From the NCBI GenBank assembly GCA_044222005.1, contig JBGANY010000013.1, forward strand, positions 1 to 47,528: a DNA stretch of 47,528 bases, given 5' to 3'. Position numbers and translations under genes: made by a program. This document shows, one piece after another, positions 16,253-24,557 of this stretch. The notes beneath the pieces were generated by a model. It was not told the origin of the DNA. It saw only the letters and a list, made by a program, of their open reading frames with translations, and made no database searches. Source of the stretch: Methylotenera_A sp044222005. GTDB lineage: Bacteria > Pseudomonadota > Gammaproteobacteria > Burkholderiales > Methylophilaceae. Position 1 is the first letter of the stretch; every line of letters begins with the position of its first letter.

Positions 16253-18745
16253 ATGACTCCAAAAAAGTGGTGGCACTTCCTTATATTATTTGTGATTGTC
16301 GGCAGCCTTACCCTGACTGCGCTTACCGCGCTTGCTATTACGCTCATCTATCCAACGCTTCCTTCACTTGAGGCGCTGACCAATTATCAGCCTAAACTGC
16401 CGTTACGCGTATATTCGGCTGATGGCTATTTAATCAGCGAGTTTGGTGAAGAGCGCCGTGCTTTTGTCAAGATTCAGGATGTTCCGAAGAATTTAAAAGA
16501 TGCGGTTCTGGCCATTGAAGACAGGCGCTTTTACGAACATGGTGGTATAGATACCAAAGGGATTGCGCGCGCCATCAAGAACAACCTGACCGGCAGGAGC
16601 CATGAGGGCGCCAGCACTATCACCATGCAGGTGGCCAAGAACTTTTTCACCGTACCCGGCGGAAAACGCACCATTGTGACCAAAGTGAAAGAAGCGCTAC
16701 TGGCCATGAAGATTGAAAAGGCTTTAAGTAAAGACCAGATTCTTGAGCTTTATTTGAACCAGATATATCTGGGCCAGCGTGCATACGGCTTCGCCGCCGC
16801 CGCGCAGGTATATTACGGCAAACCGCTGGGCAAGCTGACACTGGCCGAATCTGCGCTACTAGCTGGCCTGCCTAAAGCGCCTTCCGGTTACAATCCTTAC
16901 GTCAACCTCAAACGCGCGATGGACAGGCAGCATGAGGTGCTACGCGATATGCACCGCTATGGCTTTATAAATGAAGCCAAGTTTAACGAAGCCATGCAAC
17001 AAAAATTGACATTTAAGGCTTCCAAGCAATCGCGAGACCTTAATGCAGATTATGTGGCTGAAATCGTGCGCCAGATGCTCTATGAGCATTATGAAGACGC
17101 CATTTACAGCAGCGGCATGAAAGTGTACACCACCATTAAAAAGGCCAACCAGGAAGCCGCCAACAAGGCTGTGCTGCTGGGCATTCTGGAATATCAGCGC
17201 CGGCAGGGCTATCAAAAGCCTGAGAAAAATATTGATTTAGGCCGACTTAAATCCGCCGACCTTACTGAAGGCATGCAAAACGCATTAGATGATATTGAGG
17301 TATATAACGGCTTTATACCCGCCATCGTCACCGAAACTTCTCCCAAACTGGTCAAAGTATTCACCAGAAACGGTGACAGCCTTGAAATAAGCGGCGCAGG
17401 CTTAAGCCTGCTGCAAAAGAACCTGGCTGACAAAGACCCTAAAGCCCATAAAATCAAACCCGGGTCTGTCGTGCGCGTAATTAAAAGCCAGAACGAATGG
17501 CATATCGTTCAACTGCCGCAAGTGGAATCCGCGCTTGTAGCGCTTGACCCGGAAAATGGCGCGGTGACCGCCCTGGTAGGCGGCTTTGACTACAATAAAA
17601 ACAAATTTAATCATGTGACGCAAGCCTGGCGCCAGCCGGGTTCCAGCTTCAAGCCATTTGTTTATTCGGCCGCCCTGGAAAAAGGCTTTACACCCGCCAC
17701 CATTGTAGAAGACGAGCCGTTATTGATGTCAGCAAGCGAAACTGGGAGCGACAAGATTTGGGCACCCAAAAACTTCGATGGCCGCTATGACGGTCCGATT
17801 CGCTTACGCACCGCGCTGACCAAATCAAAAAACATGGTGTCAATCCGCGTCATGCAGGCTATTGGCGCACGCTACGCACAGGATTACGTCACCAAATTCG
17901 GTTTTTCGCGCAAAGACCATCCTGCTTACCCCACTATGGCACTGGGCGCGGGTGCGGTCACCCCCTGGGGCATGGCGGGTGGTTATGCGGTATTTGCCAA
18001 TGGCGGTTATCGGATTACACCGCACATCATCAGCAAAATTACTGATAGCAACGGCAAGGTGATTGAAGAGATGCGCTATCCGCGCGCGCGCCAGGATGCA
18101 CCCAGAGTCATTGATGGCCGCAACGCGTTTCTGATGACCTCCATGATGCAAGATGTGGTGACCAGAGGCACGGCTACCCGGGCCAGGCAGCTGGGTCGCC
18201 AGGATCTGGCCGGTAAAACGGGCACCACGAACAATCTGGTTGACGCATGGTTTGCCGGCTATAACCCTAAACAGGTGGCTATTGCGTGGATAGGCTATGA
18301 CCAGCCCCGCACACTGGGTAGAGATGAAACCGGCGGCAAAGCTGCCTTGCCAATCTGGATACGTTACATGGCAACCGCGCTGCAAGGTGTGCCGGATGTG
18401 CCTTACAGCATGCCGGATGGTGTGATGCAAGTCAAAATTGATCCGCTCACAGGAACGCTGATCAATGAAGATGAAGATGGCATGTATGAATACTTCTATC
18501 ATGAAAATCCTCCGCCAGCGGTGGAATCCTTTCTACCCTCCATGGAAGACCCGTCTGCAGATTTTCCAGATAGTCCATTTCCTGAAAGCATGATTGACAA
18601 CCCGCTGCAGCCGCGTCCGCCATCAAGGCCGGAACCCTCTCAAAACAACGCGGAGCACCCTGCCAGACAGAATCCAGGTACCAGTAATGGCAGCTCCAGC
18701 AATGCCGACGCCGCCTCGCGCATGCTGAATCCATCCGGGTTCTAA
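16253..18745 (+). CDS. mrcA: Penicillin-binding protein 1A
   Basis: Bifunctional class A PBP: glycosyltransferase and DD-transpeptidase for peptidoglycan synthesis. It has 830 residues, with an N-terminal membrane anchor at about 10-32. The GT51 domain has AIEDRRFYEHGGID and EGASTITMQVAKNFF. An OB-like insert follows. The transpeptidase has the SxxK motif in PGSSFKPFVYSA, SKN in LTKSKNMVS and KTGT in LAGKTGTTNN. The tail beyond residue ~760 is Pro/Ser/Asn-rich. Its position divergent from pilM is the classical betaproteobacterial and pseudomonad arrangement. Confidence 0.97.
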   Translation: MTPKKWWHFLILFVIVGSLTLTALTALAITLIYPTLPSLEALTNYQPKLPLRVYSADGYLISEFGEERRAFVKIQDVPKNLKDAVLAIEDRRFYEHGGIDTKGIARAIKNNLTGRSHEGASTITMQVAKNFFTVPGGKRTIVTKVKEALLAMKIEKALSKDQILELYLNQIYLGQRAYGFAAAAQVYYGKPLGKLTLAESALLAGLPKAPSGYNPYVNLKRAMDRQHEVLRDMHRYGFINEAKFNEAMQQKLTFKASKQSRDLNADYVAEIVRQMLYEHYEDAIYSSGMKVYTTIKKANQEAANKAVLLGILEYQRRQGYQKPEKNIDLGRLKSADLTEGMQNALDDIEVYNGFIPAIVTETSPKLVKVFTRNGDSLEISGAGLSLLQKNLADKDPKAHKIKPGSVVRVIKSQNEWHIVQLPQVESALVALDPENGAVTALVGGFDYNKNKFNHVTQAWRQPGSSFKPFVYSAALEKGFTPATIVEDEPLLMSASETGSDKIWAPKNFDGRYDGPIRLRTALTKSKNMVSIRVMQAIGARYAQDYVTKFGFSRKDHPAYPTMALGAGAVTPWGMAGGYAVFANGGYRITPHIISKITDSNGKVIEEMRYPRARQDAPRVIDGRNAFLMTSMMQDVVTRGTATRARQLGRQDLAGKTGTTNNLVDAWFAGYNPKQVAIAWIGYDQPRTLGRDETGGKAALPIWIRYMATALQGVPDVPYSMPDGVMQVKIDPLTGTLINEDEDGMYEYFYHENPPPAVESFLPSMEDPSADFPDSPFPESMIDNPLQPRPPSRPEPSQNNAEHPARQNPGTSNGSSSNADAASRMLNPSGF

Positions 18746-18769
18746 TCTAAGCTTATTCTCGTATTTACC

Positions 18770-19393
18770 ATGGCACGTGAAAATCTAGACCACATCCGGC
18801 AGATGATTGCGCAGCAAGCCGCGCGTATGATGGCACAGGAGGGCATACATGATTTCGCCTATGCCAAAAAGAAAGCTGGGCGGCAATTAGGCGTAAGCGA
18901 AAACAGCGTAATGCCCACCAATGCCGAGATCGAAGAAGAAATCCGGCTGTATCACGAAATCTATAATGCCGATGAGCAACCGCTGCTGCTCGCACAGCTA
19001 AGAAAGGCCGCGCTGATGACCATGCAATTGTTCGAGCGCTTTAATCCGCACCTCACAGGCAGCGTAGTGGATGGCACCGCAAGCAAGCACTCACAAACCA
19101 ATATTCACCTGTTTGCAGACAGCGTAAAAGACGTGGAGATGTTTCTGCTTAATCAACAAATACCGTTTGAAAGCAGTGAAAAATCTTATCGCGTTTCTGA
19201 CAAACCCAGCAAAGACAAAAAAGAAAAAGTCCGCAAAACCGTGCCAGTATTTACGCTGGAAACCGAGTTTGGCTTAGTAAAACTCAGCGTGTTTGATGTC
19301 GATGATATGCGCGTTGCCACCAAGAAAACCAGTGATGGCAGCAATGCAGAGCGGGCTGATATTACAGATTTACAAACACTTTTAAACTCTTAA
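18770..19393 (+). CDS. Conserved hypothetical with degenerate nucleotidyltransferase-like motif
   Basis: A 207-residue soluble protein 24 bp after mrcA. An N-terminal helical half (DHIRQMIAQQAARMMAQEGI, then KKKAGRQLGV) resembles regions conserved in proteobacterial proteins of unknown role. At residues 97-117 GSVVDGTASKHSQTNIHLFAD mimics the G-S-x...-D-x-D nucleotidyltransferase signature, but the two catalytic Asp positions are Asn and His. It may therefore be an inactive NTase fold; this reading is inference. A charged linker (SKDKKEKVRK) precedes a beta-rich end. Confidence 0.75.
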   Translation: MARENLDHIRQMIAQQAARMMAQEGIHDFAYAKKKAGRQLGVSENSVMPTNAEIEEEIRLYHEIYNADEQPLLLAQLRKAALMTMQLFERFNPHLTGSVVDGTASKHSQTNIHLFADSVKDVEMFLLNQQIPFESSEKSYRVSDKPSKDKKEKVRKTVPVFTLETEFGLVKLSVFDVDDMRVATKKTSDGSNAERADITDLQTLLNS

Positions 19394-19681
19394 ATAAATG
19401 CCCTGCAAGGCAATATCCATGCGCCTTCCAGAGCATCTATTTTTGCTGGCATTCGCATGGTTTTGACTTTAATCCCCTTTGCCGCACCTTCGGCTTGAGC
19501 GGCAGATGGGTAAGCGGCGAGGACTGTTTGAGTGCTAAAAGCACGAGTTCCGCAGCCGCCCAGATGCGGCGCTAAGATCGAAGGAAACAAGCGGCAGCGG
19601 GGTAGCCTTTTCTTTGGTTACTTTCTTTTGAGCAAGCAAAAGCAAAGTGACTCGCCTAGAGGCGAAAATTAGGCTAATCAA
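19394..19681. repeat. Degenerate dispersed-repeat stretch
   Basis: A 288-bp gap with features of a known dispersed proteobacterial repeat: the CTTTTCTTTGGTTACTTTCT motif at 19607-19626, then arms ACTTTCTTTTG (19620-19630) and CAAAAG-c-AAAGT (19637-19648), and a small TCGCC-TAGA-GGCGA hairpin (19652-19665). The minus strand carries a 66-codon frame (19390-19590) of the kind that recurs with this repeat in many genomes; I do not regard it as a gene. Confidence 0.55.
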
Positions 19682-19960
19682 TTACTTTTTAAACTTAGGC
19701 CACACGTTGTAGCCTATTTTTGGATTATTGGCTTGCAATTCAATGATAAGCTTTGCTTCCACTTTATTAACTTCTTCTGTATCTTCTGACTCAAAAAGTA
19801 TTTCTTTTGTGACGGTAAAAAACTTCATTTGCTCTTCCGTAAAGTCTTTTTCAACCAACGCGTCATTTACGCTGCCAAAATAAGTAAGGGTGTTTGTTAA
19901 ATCCTTACCCACATAGATTTTGCCATTGGGGTATGTAATTTTATAAACAACCTTTTTCAT
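19682..19960 (-). CDS. Small GIY-YIG domain protein
   Basis: A 92-residue protein. The N-terminal KITYPNGKIYVGKD is a variant of the GIY...YIG signature, and VEAKLIIELQANNPKIGYN supplies the metal-binding Glu and the terminal GYN of the fold. There is no additional DNA-binding domain, so it is a minimal nuclease-like unit of the UPF0213/YhbQ size class. It lies between a dispersed repeat and hemB and could be of mobile origin; its activity is unproven. Confidence 0.7.
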   Translation of the reverse strand: MKKVVYKITYPNGKIYVGKDLTNTLTYFGSVNDALVEKDFTEEQMKFFTVTKEILFESEDTEEVNKVEAKLIIELQANNPKIGYNVWPKFKK

Positions 19961-19970
19961 CGTTAATAAA

Positions 19971-20969
19971 TTAACTATCTTTCAACCATCTCGCCACATC
20001 CATCGCAAAATACGTCAACACCCCATCCGCACCCGCACGTTTAAAACTCAACATCGCCTCCATCACGCAAGCCTTTTCATCAAGCCAGCCATTCTGCGCG
20101 GCGGCTTTCAGCATGGCGTATTCTCCGCTCACTTGGTAGGCATACGTCGGCACGCCAAACTCTTCTTTTACGCGGCGTACAATATCCAGATACGGCATAC
20201 CGGGCTTTACCATCACCATATCTGCGCCTTCTTCAATATCCAGCGCGACTTCTTTAATCGCCTCGTCGGAATTGGCAGGATCCATTTGGTAGTTGTATTT
20301 ATTGCCTTTGCCCAAATTAGCGGATGAGCCGACCGCATCGCGGAAAGGGCCGTAAAAGCTGGAGGCATACTTGGCGGAATAGGCCAGAATTTTGGTGTGA
20401 ATATAACCCGCTTCCTCCAATGCGTCGCGAATCGCACCGATACGGCCATCCATCATGTCGCTAGGGGCGACAATATCCACGCCCGCTTTGGCGTGACATA
20501 GCGCCTGCTTCACCAGCACTTCTACCGTTTCATCGTTCAGCACATAGCCGGTGTCATCAATGAGGCCATCTTGTCCATGTGTGGTGTAGGGATCGAGCGC
20601 CACATCGGTAATCACGCCCAGCTCAGGATACGCAGCTTTAAGCGCCTTGACCGTGCGCGGGACAAGACCTTTATCATTAAAGGCCTCAGCTGCATCCAGG
20701 CTTTTATGTTGCTGTTCGACGACTGGAAACAGCGCAATTGCCGGAATACCCAGCTTGACGCACTCGCCGGCGGTTTTAAGCAGCACGTCAATACTCTGGC
20801 GCTGTACGCCGGGCATGGAGGCAACATCTTCAGTGCGATTTTCGCCATCCAGCACGAACACAGGGTAAATCAAATCGTTGCTAGTGAGTACGTGCTCACG
20901 CATCAAGCGGCGCGAAAACTCGTCTTTGCGCATGCGGCGCGGGCGGATTGCTAGAAATTGATTGGCCAT
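19971..20969 (-). CDS. hemB: Delta-aminolevulinic acid dehydratase (porphobilinogen synthase)
   Basis: Condenses two 5-aminolevulinate molecules to porphobilinogen in heme synthesis. The Schiff-base Lys residues lie in ILAYSAKYASSFYGPFRDA and VMVKPGMPYLD. The metal region reads DVALDPYTTHGQDG, with Asp and Thr where zinc enzymes have three Cys, so this is the Mg/K-dependent class. AGAGGTGAAT places the ATG at 20969 about five bases after AGAGG; the GTG two codons earlier lies inside the ribosome site. Length 332. Confidence 0.97.
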   Translation of the reverse strand: MANQFLAIRPRRMRKDEFSRRLMREHVLTSNDLIYPVFVLDGENRTEDVASMPGVQRQSIDVLLKTAGECVKLGIPAIALFPVVEQQHKSLDAAEAFNDKGLVPRTVKALKAAYPELGVITDVALDPYTTHGQDGLIDDTGYVLNDETVEVLVKQALCHAKAGVDIVAPSDMMDGRIGAIRDALEEAGYIHTKILAYSAKYASSFYGPFRDAVGSSANLGKGNKYNYQMDPANSDEAIKEVALDIEEGADMVMVKPGMPYLDIVRRVKEEFGVPTYAYQVSGEYAMLKAAAQNGWLDEKACVMEAMLSFKRAGADGVLTYFAMDVARWLKDS

Positions 20970-21077
20970 ATTCACCTCTTATATTTTATTTGTCTAAACG
21001 CGAAGAATCGCTAGGCGGAGGGTTAAAGACAGTACGCATTGTACGACAAAACCCGACAACAACGCGATTCGATGGGT

Positions 21078-21866
21078 TTAGGCAAATACCTTTGCGAGTT
21101 CTGCACCTGGGTCAGCCTGCCGCATAAAAGCCTCGCCCACTAAAAAAGTGTGTACGTTATTGTCACGCATCAGCTTTACATCATCTGCCGTAAAAATACC
21201 GCTTTCAGTCACGACAATTTTTCCTGCCGGAATGCGGGCAAGTAAATCCAGTGTGGTTTGCAGCGTGACCTCGAACGTGCGCAAGTTACGGTTGTTAATG
21301 CCCAGCAACGGGGTTTCAAGCTGCAATGCCAAATCCAGCTCTTCGCCATTATGCACTTCTACCAGCACCGCCATACCTAGGCTATGGGCAATGCTTTCCA
21401 GCTCGCGCATTTTTTCCAAATCGATCGCGGCCGCGATCAGCAAAATACAATCCGCCCCCATGGCTCGTGCCTCGTAGACTTGATATGGGTCTATCATGAA
21501 GTCTTTGCGCAGCACGGGCAGACTACACGCGGCTCGCGCCTGTTTCAGATATTCTGCCGAGCCTTGAAAATATTCATCGTCAGTGAGCACTGACAAACAG
21601 GCTGCGCCACCAGCCTCGTAGCTTCTGGCAATTTCTGCAGGCCTGAAATCCGCCCGGATCACGCCTTTGGATGGGCTGGCCTTTTTAATTTCGGCAATCA
21701 CCGCCGCTTTGCCAGCCGCAATTTTATTGCGAATACTGCCCACAAAATCACGTGGCTTAGACTGGTTTTGTGCTAACTTCTTGACTTCTTCCAAGTTAAT
21801 CTTGGCCTGGCTTGCAGCCACTTCATCACGCTTGGTCGCTAAAATTTTGTTTAATATATCACTCAT
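21078..21866 (-). CDS. trpC: Indole-3-glycerol phosphate synthase
   Basis: Decarboxylating ring closure of CdRP to indole-3-glycerol phosphate. It is a 262-residue monofunctional TIM barrel, not fused to TrpF. Signatures include EIKKASPSKGVIR, the catalytic Lys in LRKDFMIDPYQV, LLGINNRNLRTFEV and VTESGIF. It is the last gene of the run, 18 bp after the DUF3465 gene. Confidence 0.97.
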   Translation of the reverse strand: MSDILNKILATKRDEVAASQAKINLEEVKKLAQNQSKPRDFVGSIRNKIAAGKAAVIAEIKKASPSKGVIRADFRPAEIARSYEAGGAACLSVLTDDEYFQGSAEYLKQARAACSLPVLRKDFMIDPYQVYEARAMGADCILLIAAAIDLEKMRELESIAHSLGMAVLVEVHNGEELDLALQLETPLLGINNRNLRTFEVTLQTTLDLLARIPAGKIVVTESGIFTADDVKLMRDNNVHTFLVGEAFMRQADPGAELAKVFA

Positions 21867-21884
21867 AATATTCAGTCGTATATC

Positions 21885-22349
21885 CTATTCATATTTTTGG
21901 CCATTGTGTGTAATCCAGCCTGCAACGTGCTCGCCACGCGGGTCATGGTGCGTCCAGTGTATAACCCCGCCTTTGGGGTTAAAGACATATTCCCCCCTGA
22001 ATGCCACTTCGTCGCCAATTTTTATATCTTCTATGTGTGGCGCCAAATCTATATTGTGCGCGAATAGCAGCGTTTTTCCGCTGGCAATTTTCACCAGAAA
22101 CTTTTGATGGCGCGAACCATGATTATCATCTGCCAAAAGCTTTACCACGATACCCTGCCCCTCAACATCGATATTCGAAGCGCGATTTTCATAGGCAGCT
22201 TCAATGCTGGCATTCGGATTGGCGCTTGCAGCTCGTGCTTGCACCCTTACTTCTGTTTGCTCTGACCTGTTCGCCGATGCAGTGTGCGCCGCGCGGTCGC
22301 AAGCGATACTAGTAAATACAATAAGTAATGCTAAAAGTAATTTTTTCAC
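21885..22349 (-). CDS. DUF3465 family secreted/lipoprotein
   Basis: 154 residues with an N-terminal signal (MKKLLLALLIVFTSIAC) that looks like a lipoprotein signal ending in SIAC. A low-complexity linker follows, then an OB-like domain (GQGIVVKLLADDNHGSRHQK, IKIGDEVAFRGEY) ending in IHWTHHDPRGEHVAGWITHN, which is the DUF3465 hallmark. Function is unknown. The GTG start at 22349 overlaps the stop of the preceding ykgJ-like gene, so it is translated as part of the trp run. Confidence 0.85.
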   Translation of the reverse strand: MKKLLLALLIVFTSIACDRAAHTASANRSEQTEVRVQARAASANPNASIEAAYENRASNIDVEGQGIVVKLLADDNHGSRHQKFLVKIASGKTLLFAHNIDLAPHIEDIKIGDEVAFRGEYVFNPKGGVIHWTHHDPRGEHVAGWITHNGQKYE

Positions 22350-22948
22350 GTAGCAGCCTTCCCATGCGGAAAAAAATCGCGAATATCGGCCATAATCGGC
22401 TTGGTATTGCTGATGACCATATGATACGCATCTATCAAAGGCTGAATAGTCGGGCGCGGAATCTCAGCTTCCGGTTTTTGCCAGTTTTCATGCAAACACC
22501 AATAATTGTCGCGGTCAAAATTCATGTGCATGCGGCATGTGAGCGGGCGCACTTCGTAAATCGAACACTCGCCATTCGCTAAAAACGGGCACGGCGTGTG
22601 ACTGCCATATTCACTCAGCTCGTGGCGAATACTTTGTTTCAGCTCGACCGGCTTGATGTTTAAATGTTCACCCATATAGCGCGCTTCAAACTCCGTAATC
22701 GGCACAGAAACGTGGCAACAATGCCCGCAACCCCTTGCGCATGCTGCAAATTTTCCAGCATGATCAAAAATCTGATCTGCCGTACTTAACACTTCTTTCA
22801 GCCTGACAACAGGGCGCGCGCTTATTTGTGTGATGCGCTTAGGCAAAGAAACAACATGCGCTTTAAGCTCAGGGGTAACGCTATTAAAGAACTTGTCCAG
22901 ATTAGCATCAGCATATTGTCGCGTTTGCTCGCGAGTACGATCAACCAT
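22346..22948 (-). CDS. YkgJ family cysteine cluster protein
   Basis: 200 residues with the metal- or Fe-S-binding pattern CARGCGHCC at about 70-78 followed by CPFLANGECSIYEVRPLTC and a later YWCL; this is the YkgJ/CxxCxxCC family of unknown function. It lies between trpD (4 bp before it) and the DUF3465 gene (overlapping GTGA), so it rides in the trp operon. Confidence 0.9.
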   Translation of the reverse strand: MVDRTREQTRQYADANLDKFFNSVTPELKAHVVSLPKRITQISARPVVRLKEVLSTADQIFDHAGKFAACARGCGHCCHVSVPITEFEARYMGEHLNIKPVELKQSIRHELSEYGSHTPCPFLANGECSIYEVRPLTCRMHMNFDRDNYWCLHENWQKPEAEIPRPTIQPLIDAYHMVISNTKPIMADIRDFFPHGKAAT

Positions 22949-22952
22949 TACA

Positions 22953-23990
22953 TTATCCTGGACGATTTGATAACTCTACAAGCTGCTTCAATTTTGCTTC
23001 TGCACTGCCGCTATCAATCACTTCCTTTGCCATTTGTATGCCTGCCTGCAGGCTATCTGCCACTCCCGCCACATAAATCGCCGCACCCGCGTTCATCAGT
23101 ACAATGTCGCGTGCTGCGCTACTTTTACCCGCGCTCGTTTTACCATCAAGCACATCCAGAATCATGGCTTTCGATTGTTCCGCATTCTCCACACGAATGC
23201 TTTTTAGAGCATGTAGACTCAAACCAAACTGGGCAGGGTTAACCGTGTATTCCGCAATTTTTCCGTCCTTGAGTTCGGCCACAAAAGTATCACCAGTGAA
23301 TGAGATTTCATCCATACCGTCCGCGCCGTGCACCACCAGCACATGTTCGGAGCCTAGTTTTTGCAATACTTTGGCAAGTTTTAACGTTAACCCTTTGCTG
23401 AATACGCCCATCACCTGACGCTTGGCATCGGCGGGGTTGGTAAGCGGGCCAAGCAGATTGAAAATGGTACGCACGCCCAGCTCGTGGCGTACAGGCGCGG
23501 CGTGTTTCATGGCGCTGTGGTGATTGGGCGCAAACATAAAGCCGATACCGATTTCATCCACACATCTGGCAACTTGTTCTGGTGTTAAATTTACGTTCAC
23601 ACCCAGCACTTCCAGCACATCCGCACTGCCGCAGGTGGATGACACAGAGCGCCCGCCATGCTTGGCGACTTTTGCGCCTGCCGCAGCCGCGACAATCGCG
23701 GAAACGGTAGAAACGTTGAAGGTTTGAATGCCATCGCCACCGGTACCGCAGGTATCCACCAGATGCGCTCTATCCAAGATTTCCACTTTGGTTGAAAGCT
23801 GGCGCATCACGGTCGCGGCGGCGGTAATTTCATCGACACTCTCGCCTTTCTGGCGCAATGCAATCACCAGGCCGGCGATTTGCGCAGGTGTAAGCTCACC
23901 GCCCATCACCTGTTGCATGAGCGACAGCATATCGGTATGGCTTAAGTCATGACCAGCCAGAATTTGCTCTAATGCTTGCTTAAAAACCAC
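22953..23990 (-). CDS. trpD: Anthranilate phosphoribosyltransferase
   Basis: Transfers phosphoribosyl from PRPP to anthranilate. It has 345 residues, with an N-terminal helical domain, the PRPP loop DTCGTGGDGIQTFNVST, KHGGRSVSSTCGSADVLE and FMFAPNHHSAMKH. The start is GTG at 23990, directly after the trpG stop. It is separate from trpG. Confidence 0.97.
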   Translation of the reverse strand: MVFKQALEQILAGHDLSHTDMLSLMQQVMGGELTPAQIAGLVIALRQKGESVDEITAAATVMRQLSTKVEILDRAHLVDTCGTGGDGIQTFNVSTVSAIVAAAAGAKVAKHGGRSVSSTCGSADVLEVLGVNVNLTPEQVARCVDEIGIGFMFAPNHHSAMKHAAPVRHELGVRTIFNLLGPLTNPADAKRQVMGVFSKGLTLKLAKVLQKLGSEHVLVVHGADGMDEISFTGDTFVAELKDGKIAEYTVNPAQFGLSLHALKSIRVENAEQSKAMILDVLDGKTSAGKSSAARDIVLMNAGAAIYVAGVADSLQAGIQMAKEVIDSGSAEAKLKQLVELSNRPG

Positions 23991-24557
23991 TTAATAGTCC
24001 TTCAAAAAGTTGTTCAGCAAATCATGCCCATGCTCGGTGAGAATGGATTCCGGATGGAACTGCACACCCTCTACCGCCAGCGTTTTATGCTTCACGCCCA
24101 TAATCTCGCCATCATCCGTCCAGGCGGTGATTTCCAGGCAGTCTGGAATCGTTTCGCGCTCTATCACTAACGAATGGTAACGCGTGGCGGTGTAAGGGTT
24201 AGGCAAACCTTTAAACACGCCGATATTCTTATGATGAATGAGCGACGTCTTGCCGTGCATGAGCTGCTTGGCATGAACAATCTTGCCACCGAACGCCTGG
24301 CCGATGCTTTGATGCCCCAAACACACGCCCAGCAGTGGAATCTTGCCGGCAAATTCATGAATCAGCGGCACGCTGATACCTGCCTCATTCGGCGTGCAAG
24401 GGCCAGGTGAAATCACGATATAGCGCGGTTTGAGTTCAGCGACTTTTTTTAAATCAATTTCGTCGTTTCTGTATACCTGCACATCCTGCCCAAGCTCGCC
24501 CAAATACTGCACAAGGTTGTAGGTAAAAGAGTCGTAATTATCTATCATCAACAACAT
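23991..24557 (-). CDS. trpG: Anthranilate synthase component II (glutamine amidotransferase)
   Basis: Class I amidotransferase that supplies ammonia to TrpE; it may double as PabA. It has 188 residues, with oxyanion motif ISPGPCTPNEAG, nucleophile Cys in LLGVCLGHQSIGQAFGG and the catalytic His-Glu in GVQFHPESIL. Its ATG shares one base with the trpE stop (TAATG). Confidence 0.97.
   Translation of the reverse strand: MLLMIDNYDSFTYNLVQYLGELGQDVQVYRNDEIDLKKVAELKPRYIVISPGPCTPNEAGISVPLIHEFAGKIPLLGVCLGHQSIGQAFGGKIVHAKQLMHGKTSLIHHKNIGVFKGLPNPYTATRYHSLVIERETIPDCLEITAWTDDGEIMGVKHKTLAVEGVQFHPESILTEHGHDLLNNFLKDY

Noticed and set aside
17840..18502. 220-codon minus-strand frame inside mrcA
   Set aside because: Antisense shadow of conserved PBP1a transpeptidase codons; His/Arg-rich composition without domain.
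19390..19590. 66-codon minus-strand frame (MFPSILAPHLGGCGTRAF...)
   Set aside because: It lies inside the dispersed repeat, overlaps the end of the preceding gene and recurs with that repeat in other genomes; no protein signature.
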